Source: Strobilurus pachycystidiatus
Taxonomy: Eukaryota > Basidiomycota > Agaricomycetes > Agaricales > Physalacriaceae
Assembly (NCBI GenBank): GCA_019915135.1
Contig: JAHLMK010000006.1
Span: 1,364,001 to 1,428,000 of the forward strand
DNA length: 64,000 nucleotides
Direction: 5' to 3'
Position 1 is the first letter of the stretch. Each line of letters opens with the position of its first letter. This document shows, piece after piece, positions 62,785 to 64,000 of the stretch. Made by a program: the position numbers and the translations under genes. Below the pieces are notes generated by a model. That model made no database searches. It saw only the letters and a program-made list of their open reading frames with translations, and was not told the DNA's origin.

Positions 62785-63257
62785 TAGACATGATCACGAG
62801 TGTCTATTCGGATATATCCGACATCCGAACGACGAATATGTGCACCCCAAACCCAGATATTCGTATTCGGATGGACATCCGACATTCTATCCGAGTTAAA
62901 TGACCAATATCCGAATATCTGCGGATATTCATTCAAATATATCCGAATATATTTGAATATCCATGAATATTGGATTATAATTGCATCAATCACAGTCTAA
63001 AACTATACATACTGTGAAGTTATGATAGTAAACTGGGTGTGAATGTCAATTAGAGTCACATAGCTAATACAGAACACTCTCATATTATAGTCACAACTAT
63101 CATGGTTCGGATGTTTGCTCAGGAAGTGAACATCCGACATCCGAGAGGTATCCGACATCCGAAGGATATCCGACATCCGACATCCGAATAACTTCGGATG
63201 TCGGATACGAATATAATTGAAATATCCGAAAATATCCGACATTCGTGCTCATGTCTA
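62785..63257 (-). mobile_element. hAT-type MITE, copy 2 (473 bp, inverted relative to copy 1)
   Basis: Same length and nearly the same sequence as 58288-58760 on the opposite strand. Its own exact 8-bp TSD caagacac lies at 62777-62784 and 63258-63265. Different TSDs prove two insertions. Confidence 0.9.
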
Positions 63258-63750
63258 CAAGACACTAGAAGTTTGGTTTAAGTGCAAGAAGGAGTCCTTA
63301 TCATTAGCAGTCCAGTGGCATAAAACCTGCGGTAGCGGCCTGACAATTCCAAGACAAAGTCCTTGTACACCAGAGCACTTGATAGGTAGAAGCTACATTG
63401 CCTCGCGCTGTTTAAGGTCTTCATACGTCAAGAGGTTTGGCCTACAACTTCGAGGTTTTCTTGTGTCATTTCGATCAGAATCCCTACACCCCCAAAAACA
63501 ATTCGTAGTTTAACTACAGCATTCGGAATACATCTCTATTTTTCCATTACCCAAAAGCACCTCGTTCTCTCGAACCTTTGTGCACCCCAGCTCCTTTATG
63601 AGGAGTACTAGTTGTGATAAGGATTGATAGTGTGGTTAGACGATAACTTTTTTTTCAGAGGTCTATTCCGAACTTGCACATCATATTTTAGAGCCCACCG
63701 TGAGGGGGTGTAAATTTTGATTTTGAAAGAGACTTCTAAGTTGATCTTGA

Positions 63751-64000
63751 GATCAGAATCTCCATAAACAAAAGACACTGGTTGCAAGGAACTCTGGTCG
63801 TTACACCAACAGCCAGAACCGCGCAGATCCACAACCACCAAAAAGAGACCCAGTTATTGCCGGATCTTCAAATCCAGCAACCTCTGGTATCACTAGTTGC
63901 CTAAGAAGCAATCGCCCAATTGCCGGCTCACTTTATAACGGTTTACCTAGTGAAGTAGCTCAAGCACAGCGACGCTTTGCAGACCCGACTACTCCCAAGA
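63751..64000 (+). CDS. 5' end of an ORF cut by the window edge, possibly Gag-like
   Basis: Frame open from just after TGA 63748-63750 to the end of the window, with no ATG so far. The product is polar (QNRADPQPPKRDP, later SEVAQAQRRFADP), like the disordered start of a Gag or a spliced host protein. Too short to identify. Confidence 0.3.

Noticed and set aside
1..64000. CRISPR arrays, bacterial operons, rRNA genes
   Set aside because: The repeats are transposon ends, not regularly spaced arrays. Spliced genes show a eukaryotic genome, and no rRNA-like sequence was recognised.

Overview
This is a transposon-dense stretch of a eukaryotic, almost certainly fungal (Agaricomycete-type basidiomycete) genome. 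The reasons are short GT-AG introns of about 46-97 bp in most of the few non-mobile genes, a Tf1/sushi-type chromovirus, fungal Ngaro/DIRS-type tyrosine-recombinase retrotransposons, a Crypton-like recombinase gene of a kind common in mushrooms, and a possible KDZ-type cysteine cluster. I cannot name the genus. Roughly two thirds of the window is mobile DNA, much of it nested and very young.

Layout. 1-2148: 3' part of an 'L' LTR retrotransposon on the + strand. 2149-4906: degraded host or KDZ-like sequence and a small spliced gene. 4907-10890: complete Ty3/Gypsy chromovirus, TSD cctac, LTRs that read as identical, pol broken by two TGA codons. 10896-16128: spliced hypothetical genes, a tRNA-like SINE head and an LTR fragment. 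16129-17358: older LTR interrupted by a solo LTR (16266-17138, TSD atcct). 18114-35862: complete L element on the minus strand (TSD atctt), split by two 6.7-kb tyrosine-recombinase retrotransposons, N1 (19274-25947, +) and N2 (27218-33896, -). 35868-39556: two small spliced genes and a gene interrupted by a solo split-repeat unit (S1). 39557-46252: N3. 46442-47626: solo unit S2. 47909-49449: three-exon hypothetical gene. 51386-55719: N4, truncated. 56949-57749: Crypton-like tyrosine recombinase gene. 58288-58760 and 62785-63257: two copies of one hAT-type MITE in opposite orientation. 60082-61268: solo unit S3. The right edge holds the 5' end of what looks like another retroelement.

How the parts work together. 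The N elements encode Gag with a CCCH zinc finger, then RT-RNase H, then a tyrosine recombinase, in three overlapping frames. They carry split direct repeats in the order A1-ORFs-B1-A2-B2, with an unusually long A (about 1.04 kb) and an 84-bp B. The B1-A2 junction is exactly what joining the two outer ends into a circle would give. An internal filled-site/empty-site comparison shows insertion without target duplication. Solo A-B units look like the counterpart of solo LTRs. The L element has no recognisable pol, but shares the terminal bases, polypurine tract and a self-priming primer-binding-site design with the intact-ended chromovirus, which suggests mobilisation in trans. L also carries a predicted three-exon gene on its antisense strand, where introns survive retrotransposition. 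That antisense passenger gene, together with the split-repeat N system, is the most unusual content of the window.
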